Positions 20,593-29,635 of a stretch of DNA of 64,000 nucleotides are shown here, in pieces. The stretch is from Streptomonospora nanhaiensis (lineage in GTDB: Bacteria; Actinomycetota; Actinomycetes; Streptosporangiales; Streptosporangiaceae). Location: positions 62,001-126,000 of the forward strand of contig NZ_CP113264.1 of assembly GCF_026642255.1 (NCBI RefSeq). The letters are read 5' to 3'. Made by a program: the position numbers and the translations under genes. The notes below the pieces were generated by a model. That model saw only the letters and a list, made by a program, of their open reading frames with translations. It was not told where the DNA came from and did not search any database. The stretch's first letter is position 1. Each line of letters opens with the position of its first letter.

Positions 20593-22047
20593 TCATTGCC
20601 TCGGTATCGAGATGCTGTCGGGGGGAGGTCCTCCGCCGTTGTCCTCGCCACCCGGGTCCGGGGGCGGGGGTTCCTCCTCGCCCGGTGTCTCCTCCTCCGA
20701 CCCGTCGTCCTCGCCGCCCTCGGGAGGACTGCTCTCCTCTTCGTCCTCCTCCGGGAGGGATGGCTCCGTCGTCGGGGACGACTCCGTCTCCGGCGACCAG
20801 TCCGGCTGGTTGTCCGGCACCACGGGGACGTCCACCGGGGCGGACTCCTCCAGTTCCTCCGAAGGTGAGGAGGACGGCGAAGGACTCGTGGCCGGCGGCT
20901 CCACCGCGTCACGCATGGGGTCCACCTCGCGGTTGCCCCCGTAGAGGAAGCCGGCCACCACCGCGGCGACGATCAGGACCGTCGCCGCGACCGCGGCGAG
21001 CACCACGGAGGCGCTGATCCGGCGTTCGGAGGACCCTGCAAGCCTAGCGGAGTCCTCTTCCCCCACCGGGGTCACAGCCGCCTGACCGGCGGTTCGCCGG
21101 GACACCGGCCCCGTCCCGGGGTCGGGGACCGCGCCCACCACCATGGTCTGGGCCATGCCGTTGAACCCCGCGGAGGGGGTCGGTGGCCCGGTGCCCGCGT
21201 TGGAGCGGATGACCGCGGCCAGGTGGGCGACCTCGCTCGCCGAGGCCGGTCGCTCCTCGGGCTCCTTGAGGAGCAGGGAGGTCACCAGGTCGTCGATGTC
21301 GGCCGGGATGTCGTCGGGGAGTTCCGGCGGTTCGTCGCGGGTGTGGGCGAGCGCCAGCGCGACCGGGCTGTCGCCGGTGAACGGCGGGGTCCCGGCCAGG
21401 CACTCGTAGGCCACCACGCCGAGCGCGTACAGGTCCGACGAGGAGGTCGCCGGGCGGCCCGACGCCTGCTCGGGCGAGATGTACTGGGCGGTCCCCATGA
21501 CCATGCCGGTCTGGGTGAGGGTCACCGACATGTCGCCGCGGGCGATGCCGAAGTCGGTCAGCTTGAGCTGCCCGTCCGGGGTGACCAGCAGGTTGCCCGG
21601 CTTGATGTCGCGGTGCACCACACCGCGTGCGTGCGCCGCCGCGAGCGCCTTGGCCGCCTGGCAGACGAAGTCGAGGGTCTGGTCCGGGCTGAGGTGGCCC
21701 TGTTCGCGCAGGACCTGGGAGAGGGGGTTGCCGACCACCAGCTCCATGATCAGGAAGGCGCGGCCGTCCTCCTCGCCGTAGTCGAAGACCTGCGCGATCC
21801 CGGGGTGCGAGAGGCCGGCGGTGATCCGGCCCTCGGTGCGGAACCGCTCCCGCGCGGTGGGCTCGGCCATCTGCGAGGGGTGGAGGAGCTTCACGGCGAC
21901 GGGCCGGTTGAGCAGGGTGTCGGTGGCCTTCCAGACCGTACCCATGCCTCCCGAACCCACCTGTTCCTCCAGGCGGTAACGGTCGCTCAGAACGGTCCCG
22001 GTGAGATCACCGGGACCGTTCCGGGAAGACGGCTCGTAGGCACTCAC
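20593..22047 (-). CDS. pknA: Serine/threonine protein kinase PknA
   Basis: The protein has 484 residues with a GTG start at 22047 that overlaps the pbpA stop by one base. The kinase core has VGSGGMGTVWKA, VAVKLLHP, HRDIKPGNLL, DFG and SPEQAS. A membrane helix (VVLAAVAATVLIVAAVVAGF) near residue 348 is followed by an acidic Pro/Ser/Glu-rich extracellular tail without PASTA repeats. With PknB it controls cell shape and division. The C-terminal tail is longer and more acidic than in mycobacterial PknA. Confidence 0.95.
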   Translation of the reverse strand: MSAYEPSSRNGPGDLTGTVLSDRYRLEEQVGSGGMGTVWKATDTLLNRPVAVKLLHPSQMAEPTARERFRTEGRITAGLSHPGIAQVFDYGEEDGRAFLIMELVVGNPLSQVLREQGHLSPDQTLDFVCQAAKALAAAHARGVVHRDIKPGNLLVTPDGQLKLTDFGIARGDMSVTLTQTGMVMGTAQYISPEQASGRPATSSSDLYALGVVAYECLAGTPPFTGDSPVALALAHTRDEPPELPDDIPADIDDLVTSLLLKEPEERPASASEVAHLAAVIRSNAGTGPPTPSAGFNGMAQTMVVGAVPDPGTGPVSRRTAGQAAVTPVGEEDSARLAGSSERRISASVVLAAVAATVLIVAAVVAGFLYGGNREVDPMRDAVEPPATSPSPSSSPSEELEESAPVDVPVVPDNQPDWSPETESSPTTEPSLPEEDEEESSPPEGGEDDGSEEETPGEEEPPPPDPGGEDNGGGPPPDSISIPRQ

Positions 22048-23504
22048 TACTGAACCACTGCCTCCATCATCTGACGGGCGATCGGAGCGGCGAGCTCGTT
22101 TCCGCTGCCGCCGCCGAACTCGACGACGACCGCGACGGCGACCTGCGGGTCGTCGGCGGGGGCGAAACCGATGAACCAGTTGTGTGTGCTCTCCGTGCCC
22201 GTCTCGGCGGTGCCGGTCTTGCCGGCCACCTGGACGTTGGGGATCGCCGCGTTGGTACCCGAACCGCCCTCGCCCGTGACCAGGACCATCATCTCGGTCA
22301 GGTCCTGGGCGGTACTGGCGCTGACGGCCTGGGAGTAGCTCTCCGGACTGGTCTGCGTGATCACGGACAGGTCCGAGTCGCGTACCGCGTCCACCACGTA
22401 GGGTCGCATGACCTCGCCGCCGTTGGCCACACCCGCGGCCACCATCGCCATCTGGAGCGGGGTCGCCTCGACGTTGGACTGGCCGATGCCGGCGCGGCCG
22501 AGGATGTTGCGGTCCTCCTCCGGGGGCGCGAAGCTCGGGGTCACGCCGAGGGGGATCTCGAGCTCCTCCCCCTCCGGCGGGTTGAACCCGAACTTGGTGG
22601 CCTGCTCCGAGAGGGCGGTGCCGCCCATCTCGATCGCCCAGTTGGCCATCGAGGTGTTGCAGGAGATCTGGATGGAGTGGGCCAGGGTGTCGGGCTGGCC
22701 GCCGTTGCAGGTCCCGCCGGGGGTGGCGTTGGGCAGGTCGTGCCCCAGCGACAGCCGGTCGGGCGCGTCCATGGTGCTGTCCGGGCTCGCGTCGAGGGTC
22801 TCGATGGCCGCCGCGGCGGTCACCACCTTGAACGTCGACCCCGGGGGGTAGCGCTCGTTGAGGGCCCGGTTGAGCAGCGGCTTGGCCGGGTCGTTCTCCA
22901 GCGCCACGTAGTTGTTGGTGGCGTCCTCGAGGTCGGTGATGCTGACGACCTCGTTGGCGTCGTAGGACGGGTAGGACACCGCGCCCAGGACCGCCCCGGT
23001 GCTGGGGTCGATCGCGACGGCCGCGCCGTTCTTGCCGCCCAGGCCCGCGAAGGCCTCGTAGCCGGCCTCCTGCACCTCGGGGTCGAGGGTCAGCTGGACC
23101 TGCGCCCCCTCGGGCTCGCGGCCGGTGATGATGTCGCGGAAGTTGCGCACGGCCAGGCGGTCGTCGGACCCGTCGAGCAGGGTGTTCTCGGTGTCCTCGA
23201 CACCGGAGGCGCCGTACGTGCGGAAGGAGCCGACGATCGGCGTGTACAGGCCGCCGCCGGTGTACTCGCGCTGGTAGCGGGCGGGCTCGCCCTCCGGGGA
23301 GACGTTCTCCGAGAAGGCGACGTTCTCCCCCGCGACCTGGATGGGGCCGCGCGGCTCGCTGAGGCGCTCGCTGTACGTGCGCCGGTTGAGCGGGTCGGCG
23401 CGGATGGAGTCCGCCTGGAAGCCCTGGATCCAGGTGATGTTGAGCATCAGGATCCCGATGAGGATCAGGGCGAAGACGCTCAGCCTGCGGATGGGTGTGT
23501 TCAT
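22047..23504 (-). CDS. pbpA: Penicillin-binding protein A (class B transpeptidase)
   Basis: The protein has 485 residues. An N-terminal signal anchor (LSVFALILIGILMLNITWIQ) is followed by the dimerisation domain and the transpeptidase domain, with the motifs STFK in YPPGSTFKVVTA, SCN in IQISCNTS and KTG in VAGKTGTAE. It cross-links peptidoglycan and pairs with the adjacent RodA polymerase. The ATG overlaps the rodA TGA by four bases; the pknA start overlaps its stop. Confidence 0.97.
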   Translation of the reverse strand: MNTPIRRLSVFALILIGILMLNITWIQGFQADSIRADPLNRRTYSERLSEPRGPIQVAGENVAFSENVSPEGEPARYQREYTGGGLYTPIVGSFRTYGASGVEDTENTLLDGSDDRLAVRNFRDIITGREPEGAQVQLTLDPEVQEAGYEAFAGLGGKNGAAVAIDPSTGAVLGAVSYPSYDANEVVSITDLEDATNNYVALENDPAKPLLNRALNERYPPGSTFKVVTAAAAIETLDASPDSTMDAPDRLSLGHDLPNATPGGTCNGGQPDTLAHSIQISCNTSMANWAIEMGGTALSEQATKFGFNPPEGEELEIPLGVTPSFAPPEEDRNILGRAGIGQSNVEATPLQMAMVAAGVANGGEVMRPYVVDAVRDSDLSVITQTSPESYSQAVSASTAQDLTEMMVLVTGEGGSGTNAAIPNVQVAGKTGTAETGTESTHNWFIGFAPADDPQVAVAVVVEFGGGSGNELAAPIARQMMEAVVQ

Positions 23505-24910
23505 CGTCGGATCACCTGGGTCGCGCCCTCGTCCTGGATCGACTGCGGTGCCGGGCGGCGCGCGTTGTCACTGATGCGGAGCAGGATGCCCATCATGATC
23601 CAGCTCGCCATCAGCGCCGAACCGCCGGCGGCCATGAACGGCGTGGTGGAACCGGTGAGCGGGATGACGCGGGAGATGCCGCCGAGCACGATGAACACCT
23701 GGTATGCGAGGACGAACGCGATGCCGCTCGTCAGAAGCTTGTTGAACGGTCCGGTCGCCGCGAGCGCGATGCGCATGCCGCGCTCCACCAGGAGGCCGAG
23801 GACCATGAGCACGGCCAGCAGACCGGTCAGACCGAGCTCCTCCCCGATGGACGCGAGGATGAAGTCGCTGTCCGCGGCGAAGGTGTTGTGGGCCTGGCCG
23901 CCGCCGATGCCCGTGCCGAAGAGCCCGCCGTAGGCCATCCCGACCAGGCCCTCCACGAGCTGCTGGCTGCCGCCGACCGCCTCGTAGACCTCCTGGTCGA
24001 ACGTGTTGATCCAGATGTTGACGCGGGCCCGGACGTGCCAGAAGAGGAAGTAGGCGAGCGTCGCGCCGCCGGCGAACATGACCAGGCCGATGGTCACCCA
24101 CGAGGAGCGCTGAGTGGCCACGTACAGCATCGCCAGGAACGTGCCGAAGAGCAGCAGGGAGGTGCCCAGGTCGCGCAGGACCACCAGCATGCCGATCGCC
24201 AGCAGCCAGCCGACCAGGATCGGGGCCAGGTCGCGGGCGCGGGGCAGCTCGATGAGGGTGAAGCGGCCGACCTTGATCGGCTTGCCGACGATCTGCAGCA
24301 CCTGGCGCTTGCTCATCAGGTAGGACGCCAGGAAGATCACCAGGGCGATCTTGGCGAACTCCGACGGCTGCATGGTGAACGGACCGATCTTGATCCACAG
24401 CTGGGCGCCGTAGACGGCGTGGCCCAGGCCCGGGATGATCGGGAGCATCAGCAGCACGATCGCGACCAGGGCGCTGATGTAGGTGTAGCGCTGAAGGATC
24501 CGGGGGTCCTTCAGGAAGACGATGATCAGGAAGCAGCAGATCAGGCCGACCGCGGTCCAGACAAGCTGCATGCCGACGCCGGCGCCCTCGATGTTCTCCT
24601 CGTGGGAGGCGTTCAGGCGCCAGATCATCGCCACGCCGATCCCGTTCAGGAACAGGGCGCACGGCATGATCAGCGGGTCCGCGTAGGGGGCGAGGAAGCG
24701 CATCGCCACGTGGGCGACGGCGGAGAGGGCGCCGAAGGTCAGGCCCACGGTCCACATCGCGGAGGGGACCCTGCCGTTGAGGTTGAGTCCGGCGATCGCG
24801 ATGCCCGCCATCGTGATGAGGATCGCGATGACGGTGAGGACCAGTTCGGCGTTGCGCCGTTTGACCGGGGGCAGCGCGGTCGGCGCCTCCGGTGCTGACG
24901 TGCTGCTCAA
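23501..24910 (-). CDS. rodA: FtsW/RodA/SpoVE family peptidoglycan polymerase
   Basis: The protein has 469 residues and about ten to twelve membrane helices. SEDS hallmarks are present: MQPSEFAKIALVIFLA, GIGGGQAHNTFAADSDFI and the LGEELGLTG-like segment SIGEELGLTGLLAV. It polymerises glycan strands from lipid II with PbpA. The reading frame has no ATG or GTG at its 5' end; the start appears to be TTG at 24910, eight bases after the pstP stop. No strong ribosome site was seen, so initiation may depend on coupling. Confidence 0.95.
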   Translation of the reverse strand: MSSTSAPEAPTALPPVKRRNAELVLTVIAILITMAGIAIAGLNLNGRVPSAMWTVGLTFGALSAVAHVAMRFLAPYADPLIMPCALFLNGIGVAMIWRLNASHEENIEGAGVGMQLVWTAVGLICCFLIIVFLKDPRILQRYTYISALVAIVLLMLPIIPGLGHAVYGAQLWIKIGPFTMQPSEFAKIALVIFLASYLMSKRQVLQIVGKPIKVGRFTLIELPRARDLAPILVGWLLAIGMLVVLRDLGTSLLLFGTFLAMLYVATQRSSWVTIGLVMFAGGATLAYFLFWHVRARVNIWINTFDQEVYEAVGGSQQLVEGLVGMAYGGLFGTGIGGGQAHNTFAADSDFILASIGEELGLTGLLAVLMVLGLLVERGMRIALAATGPFNKLLTSGIAFVLAYQVFIVLGGISRVIPLTGSTTPFMAAGGSALMASWIMMGILLRISDNARRPAPQSIQDEGATQVIRR

Positions 24911-24917
24911 GCCGGAC

Positions 24918-26270
24918 TCACCCGGTCCCTTCCTCGGAGCCGGTCCCCCGGTCGCCGCCGGCGGGGCCCGAGCCCTGGTTCAGCCTCTCGACGCTCTCCC
25001 GCGCGGCCTCGAGGCTCTCCGCGGGGATCGTGTTCTCCACGGCGTCGCGGTCCGCGTCCGCCAGGGAGTCGAGGGCGATCTCGGTGTCCTCAAGCTCGTC
25101 CGACAGGCTGAAGCCGGCGATGTCGGTGTTGATGCCCTGGTAGATCGCGACGTTGCCGCTGGAGGACGGGCCGACGTAGTACTGGCTGTCCACGTACTGG
25201 CGGCCGAAGTAGTAGGTGGCCCCGGCGACGACCGCGACCACGACCACGAACACCAGCACCATCGGCCACCAGCGCCTGGTGCGGTACTCGGCGTCGGGCT
25301 CGGAGCGGCCCCGCCGGTCGGCCGGCGGCGACTCGTAGCCGTCGTAGCCGCCGTACTGCTCCTGGAAGGCGGGCTCGCCCGGGGCGTCGTCCCGCACGGG
25401 GTCCATCTCGGCGGTGTCCCCGCCGGTGCCGCGCAGTTCCTGCGCCCGTCTCGCGGGCGAGTCGTTGCCCTGCTCCGCGGCGTCGGGCTGCTGGTCGGCG
25501 GCGCCGACGACCTGGGCGGCGGGCGTGGGGCCCTCGCGGTCGGTGTCGGTCTCGATGACGTCGGCGACGACCACGGTGATGTTGTCCGGGCCGCCCCCGC
25601 GGATGGCCAGCTCGATGAGCTTCTTGGACGCCCCGCGCGGGTCGGACTCGGTCGCGAGGGTCTCGTGGATGGTCTTCTTGCTGACCACCCCGGAGAGCCC
25701 GTCGGAGCAGAGCATGTAGCGGTCGCCGACCTTGGCGTCGTTGATGGAGATGTCGGGGTCGACCGGGCTCTTGCCGTCCAGGGCGCGCAGGATGAGGGAC
25801 CGCTGCGGGTGCGTGGCGACCTCCTCCTCGGTGATCTTGCCCTCGTCCACCAGGGTCTGCACCAGGGTGTGGTCGTGGGTGATCTGCTCGAAGCGGGGGC
25901 CGCGCAGCAGGTAGGCGCGCGAGTCGCCGATGTGGATGAGCGCGACGCGGGCGCCGGACCACAGCATGGCCGTCAGGGTGGTGCCCATGTTCTCCAGCTG
26001 CGGCTCCTCCATGATCCGGCGGGAGAGGGAGGCGTTCGCCTGCTCGACGGCGCGCTGGAGGACCTCGGGCATCTCGTCCGACGTGTGGGTCTCGGAGTCG
26101 AGGCGGCGGATCGAGGAGATCGCGATGGAGCTGGCCACCTCACCGCCCGCGTAACCGCCCATGCCGTCGGCCACAGCGAGGAGGTGCTGGCCGGCGTAGC
26201 CGGAGTCTTCGTTGCCTTCGCGGAGGCATCCAACATCGGAGTACGCCGCGTATCGGAGAGCGATTGTCAT
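24918..26270 (-). CDS. pstP: Ser/Thr protein phosphatase PstP (PP2C family)
   Basis: The true start is ATG at 26270, overlapping the fhaB stop as ATGA, giving 450 residues; the open frame runs farther upstream through fhaB in the wrong register. PP2C motifs: RYAAYSDVGCLREGNEDS, VADGMGGYAGGEVAS, HIGDSRAYLLR, LCSDGLSG and GGPDNITVVVAD. The metal-binding Asp residues are present. A linker rich in Asp/Glu/Gln leads to a membrane helix (WWPMVLVFVVVVAVVAGATY) and an extracytoplasmic tail. It reverses PknA/PknB phosphorylation. Confidence 0.97.
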   Translation of the reverse strand: MTIALRYAAYSDVGCLREGNEDSGYAGQHLLAVADGMGGYAGGEVASSIAISSIRRLDSETHTSDEMPEVLQRAVEQANASLSRRIMEEPQLENMGTTLTAMLWSGARVALIHIGDSRAYLLRGPRFEQITHDHTLVQTLVDEGKITEEEVATHPQRSLILRALDGKSPVDPDISINDAKVGDRYMLCSDGLSGVVSKKTIHETLATESDPRGASKKLIELAIRGGGPDNITVVVADVIETDTDREGPTPAAQVVGAADQQPDAAEQGNDSPARRAQELRGTGGDTAEMDPVRDDAPGEPAFQEQYGGYDGYESPPADRRGRSEPDAEYRTRRWWPMVLVFVVVVAVVAGATYYFGRQYVDSQYYVGPSSSGNVAIYQGINTDIAGFSLSDELEDTEIALDSLADADRDAVENTIPAESLEAARESVERLNQGSGPAGGDRGTGSEEGTG

Positions 26271-26773
26271 TTGCGCAGTTCCAGGACGGTTTTGCCGATA
26301 CGGATGGGCTGACCCACCGTGATGGGCTGGGGGCGGTTCAGCTTCTGCTGGCCGAGGTAGGTGCCGTTGGTCGAGTTGAGGTCTTCGACGAACCAGCGGC
26401 CGTTCTCGGAGTAGACGCGCGCGTGCCGGCCCGAGGCGTAGTCGTCGGTGATGACGAGCGTCGAGTCGGGGGCGCGTCCGATGGTGATGGGTTGGGACCC
26501 CAGGTCGACGGTGGTGCCGGAGAGGGACCCCTGGGTCACGGCCAGCACGGTCGGCTCGTTGCGGCGCTTGCGCTGAGGCCGGGCCTGGGAGTGGGAGGGG
26601 GCGGGCGCCTCCCTGCGCTGGGCGGGGCGCGGGCCGGGCCGGGGCTTCTTCCGCGGTTTCTTCTTGGACGGGCCGAAGAGGTCCGTGCGAATGACGCCGA
26701 CCGCCGTGAGGACGAACAGCCAAAGCACCGCGAGATACGCGATCTTGATCAATATGAGGGTCAAGTTGGACAT
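26267..26773 (-). CDS. fhaB: FHA-domain protein FhaB (FipA)
   Basis: The chosen start is ATG at 26773 (MSNLTLILIKIAYLAVLWLF), giving 168 residues; an upstream in-frame start at 26833 would add 20 residues. An N-terminal membrane helix, then a very basic Pro/Arg/Lys linker, then an FHA domain (ITIGRAPDSTLVITDDYASG, RHARVY, LNSTNGTYL). FHA domains bind phosphothreonine; in mycobacteria FhaB links FtsZ/FtsQ to PknA. The stop overlaps the pstP start. Confidence 0.95.
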   Translation of the reverse strand: MSNLTLILIKIAYLAVLWLFVLTAVGVIRTDLFGPSKKKPRKKPRPGPRPAQRREAPAPSHSQARPQRKRRNEPTVLAVTQGSLSGTTVDLGSQPITIGRAPDSTLVITDDYASGRHARVYSENGRWFVEDLNSTNGTYLGQQKLNRPQPITVGQPIRIGKTVLELRK

Positions 26774-27061
26774 CGAACTGCTCTTCAGCCCCTGTCGTGC
26801 TTCGGCCGGGGTAGCGGTCATCGGCGCCGCCACCGTGTCTTCCCCACCTTCGGGTCGGTGAGTGTCGAGGTCGCTGGTCGCGGCCTGCGGCCGCGGTCCG
26901 TGTGCCCGATCGGTCAGGTCTTCGCGGAGACTACCTTCCCGACCGGATATCCGACAGCAGGTCCGTATTCGACCCGCCCCGGGTACGACCTGTCAGACGC
27001 CGACGGAACGGTGTTGGTTGCGGTTCGCGCCGGGCCTGATCGGTCGATTGTGGCGGGGTTC

Positions 27062-27829
27062 TCAGTCGCGTCGGAACGTCATGGTGGTGCGGCCGAGGCT
27101 GATCCTGCTGCCGTCCACCAGACGGGCCTGCCTGACCTGCTGGCCGTTGACGAAGGTCCCGTTCGTGGACCCCTTGTCCACGAGGACGGCCTCGTCCCCG
27201 TCCAGGCGGATCTCGACGTGGTGACGGGAGACACCGTTGTCGACCAGTCGGAGGTCGCAGTCGGTGCCGCGGCCCAGGAGGGTCACCGGGGTCGTCAGCT
27301 CGAAGGACTGCTGCATGCCGTGGCTGGCGATGCTGCCCTCCGCGGTGGCGCCGCCCGGGGAGATCAGCAGGCGCGGACGCCCGCTCTGCTGCTGGCCGGC
27401 GGGCTGGCCGGGGTCGCCGACGGGCTGTCGGACCTCTCCCTCCGGACCGACCATGGTGCCGCGCACGACGCCGGAGCGGATGCGGAAGCGGCCGGTCTTG
27501 AGGCCCTCGTCGGACCTGAAGTGGACCCGGACCGGACCGACGAAGGAGTAGCCCTGCTCCGTCGCGTAGTCACGGGCGAGCTTGGACAGTTCCTGGCCGA
27601 GGCTGTCGGCGTAGACTTCGAGCCGTTCCTTGTCGCTGGCCGCGAGCTCGACGATGAAGTCGTTCGGGACCAGGGTGCGGCCCTGGGCGACGATGGCTGC
27701 CCGCTCGTCCATCTCACGCTGGACGGCGCTCGCCACCTCGACCGGCTGGAGCTCGGACTTGAAGGCCATCGCGAAGGTGCCTTCGATCATGCCCTCAAGC
27801 CTGCGCTCGAAGCGTTGGAGCACTCCCAC
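27062..27829 (-). CDS. fhaA: FhaA: DUF3662 plus FHA domain protein
   Basis: The protein has 255 residues with a GTG start at 27829 and GGAGG upstream. Residues 1-115 are the DUF3662 domain (LQRFERRLEGMIEGTFA, QPVEVASAVQREMDE). A Gln/Pro/Gly-rich linker precedes the C-terminal FHA domain (TLLGRGTDCDLRLVDNGVSR, HHVEI, KGSTNGTFVNG). In mycobacteria FhaA binds phosphorylated MviN and slows peptidoglycan synthesis; its linker here is shorter than in mycobacteria. A 288-bp gap to fhaB probably holds a second promoter for the operon. Confidence 0.95.
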   Translation of the reverse strand: MGVLQRFERRLEGMIEGTFAMAFKSELQPVEVASAVQREMDERAAIVAQGRTLVPNDFIVELAASDKERLEVYADSLGQELSKLARDYATEQGYSFVGPVRVHFRSDEGLKTGRFRIRSGVVRGTMVGPEGEVRQPVGDPGQPAGQQQSGRPRLLISPGGATAEGSIASHGMQQSFELTTPVTLLGRGTDCDLRLVDNGVSRHHVEIRLDGDEAVLVDKGSTNGTFVNGQQVRQARLVDGSRISLGRTTMTFRRD

Positions 27830-28058
27830 GAGGTACCTCCCTTTTGTACTCCACTTCGTATGTGTAGACGATCGTAACCGGGCCCGGGTGTCCCTGGTTT
27901 CAGGCGCACCCCCGGGAGGGGGTCCGGGAAGGCCCCGGAGGAGGGGCCGAAATCGGTGTGCGACCCACGTTCAGACCGTGCTAGCCTTATCCATGTCGCC
28001 AGGGGAAACGGACGAAAAGCCCGGATCACCTGGCCACACAACTGAATGCGAGTCATCC

Positions 28059-28141
28059 GGGCGGGTGGCGGAACGGTAGACGCGCACGGTTCAGGTCCGT
28101 GTGTCCGAAAGGATGTGAGGGTTCAAATCCCTCCTCGCCCA
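28059..28141 (+). tRNA. tRNA-Leu (CAG)
   Basis: This 83-nt class II tRNA has acceptor GGGCGGG/CTCGCCC with one G-U pair. The anticodon stem CACGG/CCGTG encloses TTCAGGT (anticodon CAG). It has a long variable arm and T-arm GAGGG-TTCAAAT-CCCTC. CCA is not encoded. Position beside fhaA matches other actinobacteria. Confidence 0.95.
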
Positions 28142-28150
28142 CTTTATCCG

Positions 28151-28193
28151 AAGCGGCCCTGGCCACCAGTAGACCTGGTGACCAGGGCCGCTT
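28151..28193 (+). terminator. Long hairpin after tRNA-Leu
   Basis: The arm at 28151-28169 (starting AAGCGGCCCTGG) pairs with 28175-28193 (ending CCAGGGCCGCTT), 19 bp with one mismatch, around TAGAC. It is a probable terminator lacking a T-tract. Confidence 0.75.
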
Positions 28194-28353
28194 CGCTGTC
28201 GGCGGGCCTTCCGGGTCCGGCGCGGCTCCGCCCCGGACGGCGGTCCCGGGCGGGGAGATCGTGAACCGATCGTCACCGGGAGTCCGATCGGACGGTGTGG
28301 CGCCGGGGACGGCCGCCGCACGCACGGATACGCCCGGATGGGACACTTCGGGC

Positions 28354-28968
28354 GTGGGAATCACCGAACGACTTCACGAGATCGGGCGACCGCTGGTCGC
28401 CGAGCAGCTGGCGCACCCGACCGTCGCGGGCATCTCCCGGGGAGACCTCGACGACCGCGCCTTCCGCTACTGGCTGGAGCAGGACCACCTCTACCTGCTC
28501 GACTACGCGCGCGCCTTCTCCCGCCTGGCCTGGCAGGCGCCCGACGGCCACCTCGCCGACCTGGTCGGCATCGCGCACAGCACCCTCAACGAGGAGCTGG
28601 AGCTGCACCGCTCCCTCTCCGGGGAGTTCGGCGCGGACCTGACCGTGAAGGACAAGGGCCCGGCCTGCGCCGCGTACACGTCGTGGCTCCTCGACGCCGC
28701 CGCCGACTACCGGGACGGCCTCGCCGCCGTCTACCCCTGCATGTGGGGCTACAACCAGCTGGGGCTGGCGCTCGCCGGGAACCGCCCGGAGGAGCCGCGC
28801 TACCGGCGGTGGGTCGACACCTACGCCGATCCCGGCTTCACGCGGCTGACGGAGCGGTACGGGCGCATGCTGGAGGAGGCCCGCCCCGACCCGGAGCGCG
28901 CGGAGCGCTTCTTCCTGGAGGGCATGCGCCACGAGGTCGCCTTCTGGGCCACCCCGTGGACACCCTGA
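28354..28968 (+). CDS. TenA family protein (aminopyrimidine aminohydrolase-like)
   Basis: From GTG at 28354 the protein has 204 residues; the open frame upstream overlaps the tRNA-Leu and is not coding. The helical TenA fold is suggested by YWLEQDHLYLLDYARAFSRL, HSTLNEELELHRSLS, YTSWLLDAAADY, AVYPCMWGYNQLG and FFLEGMRHEVAFW. The Cys of PCMW and the Glu residues are in expected places. TenA proteins salvage thiamin pyrimidine breakdown products. No thiamin gene is adjacent, and no strong ribosome site marks the start. Confidence 0.85.
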   Translation: MGITERLHEIGRPLVAEQLAHPTVAGISRGDLDDRAFRYWLEQDHLYLLDYARAFSRLAWQAPDGHLADLVGIAHSTLNEELELHRSLSGEFGADLTVKDKGPACAAYTSWLLDAAADYRDGLAAVYPCMWGYNQLGLALAGNRPEEPRYRRWVDTYADPGFTRLTERYGRMLEEARPDPERAERFFLEGMRHEVAFWATPWTP

Positions 28969-28969
28969 C

Positions 28970-29012
28970 GGCGCGCGGGAGCCGGGGCCCCGGGGCCGGG
29001 CCCCCGCGCGCC
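28970..29012. terminator. Hairpin between tenA-like and lipoprotein genes
   Basis: GGCGCGCGGG (28970-28979) and CCCGCGCGCC (29003-29012) form a 10-bp stem. The loop contains the palindrome GGGGCCCC. The genes converge here. Confidence 0.65.
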
Positions 29013-29022
29013 GGCGCCCCGG

Positions 29023-29556
29023 TCAGGGGTTGAGGACCGTGTCCACGGACTCGAAGCGGTCGACCTCGCAGCCGCCGACCTTGTTGAACTCGGTGTCGAC
29101 CTCGGTGTCCTCGACGTGCCCGGTGACGCGGACGACCTCGGGGCCGCCCATGATCATCGTGCACATCATGTCGCTGGTGTCGAGGACGAACGGCTCCGCG
29201 CCGACCTCGTCGATCCGGGCGCACGCCGCCTCGGGGTCGGGGTGGTCGCCGCCGACCGGCGCACAGGTGAGGGTCCAGGTCCCCTCCTCGTAGCCGGACT
29301 CGGGCGACAGCGACTCCTCGTCGTTCAGGGAGCGCTCGATCGTCAGCTCGACCTCGGCGTCGCCGCCGCCGGTCGCGCCGTCGTCTCCCTGTTCCTCCCC
29401 GTCGCCGGGGGAGGAGGGTTCGGTGGTCTGGTCGGACTCGGGTGCCGGAGCGTTCACCTCTGCGGGATCGTTGCCGCAGGCCGTGATAAGCAGGCCGAGG
29501 GCTGCGAGAGCGGCGAGGCGGGTCGGCAGAGCCGTCGCGAGGGTGTGCAGTGACAT
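29023..29556 (-). CDS. Lipoprotein with subtilisin-inhibitor (SSI)-like domain
   Basis: The protein has 177 residues. The signal ends in a lipobox, LLITACGND, so the mature protein is acylated at Cys27. A Glu/Asp/Gly-rich linker follows, then a domain resembling Streptomyces subtilisin inhibitors: GTWTLTCAPVGGDHPDPEAA, C-x2-I, DMMCTMIMGGPEVVRVTG and a final GGCEVDRF. SSI proteins are normally secreted freely and inhibit serine proteases; here the domain would be held on the membrane. Inhibitory activity is inferred from the fold only. Confidence 0.75.
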   Translation of the reverse strand: MSLHTLATALPTRLAALAALGLLITACGNDPAEVNAPAPESDQTTEPSSPGDGEEQGDDGATGGGDAEVELTIERSLNDEESLSPESGYEEGTWTLTCAPVGGDHPDPEAACARIDEVGAEPFVLDTSDMMCTMIMGGPEVVRVTGHVEDTEVDTEFNKVGGCEVDRFESVDTVLNP

Positions 29557-29635
29557 ACCGCTTCGACGTGGCGCGCCCGTGCCGGGTTCCCCGGTTCCTC
29601 ACATTTTTCACATCATCACGACACAGGGGGTCACA

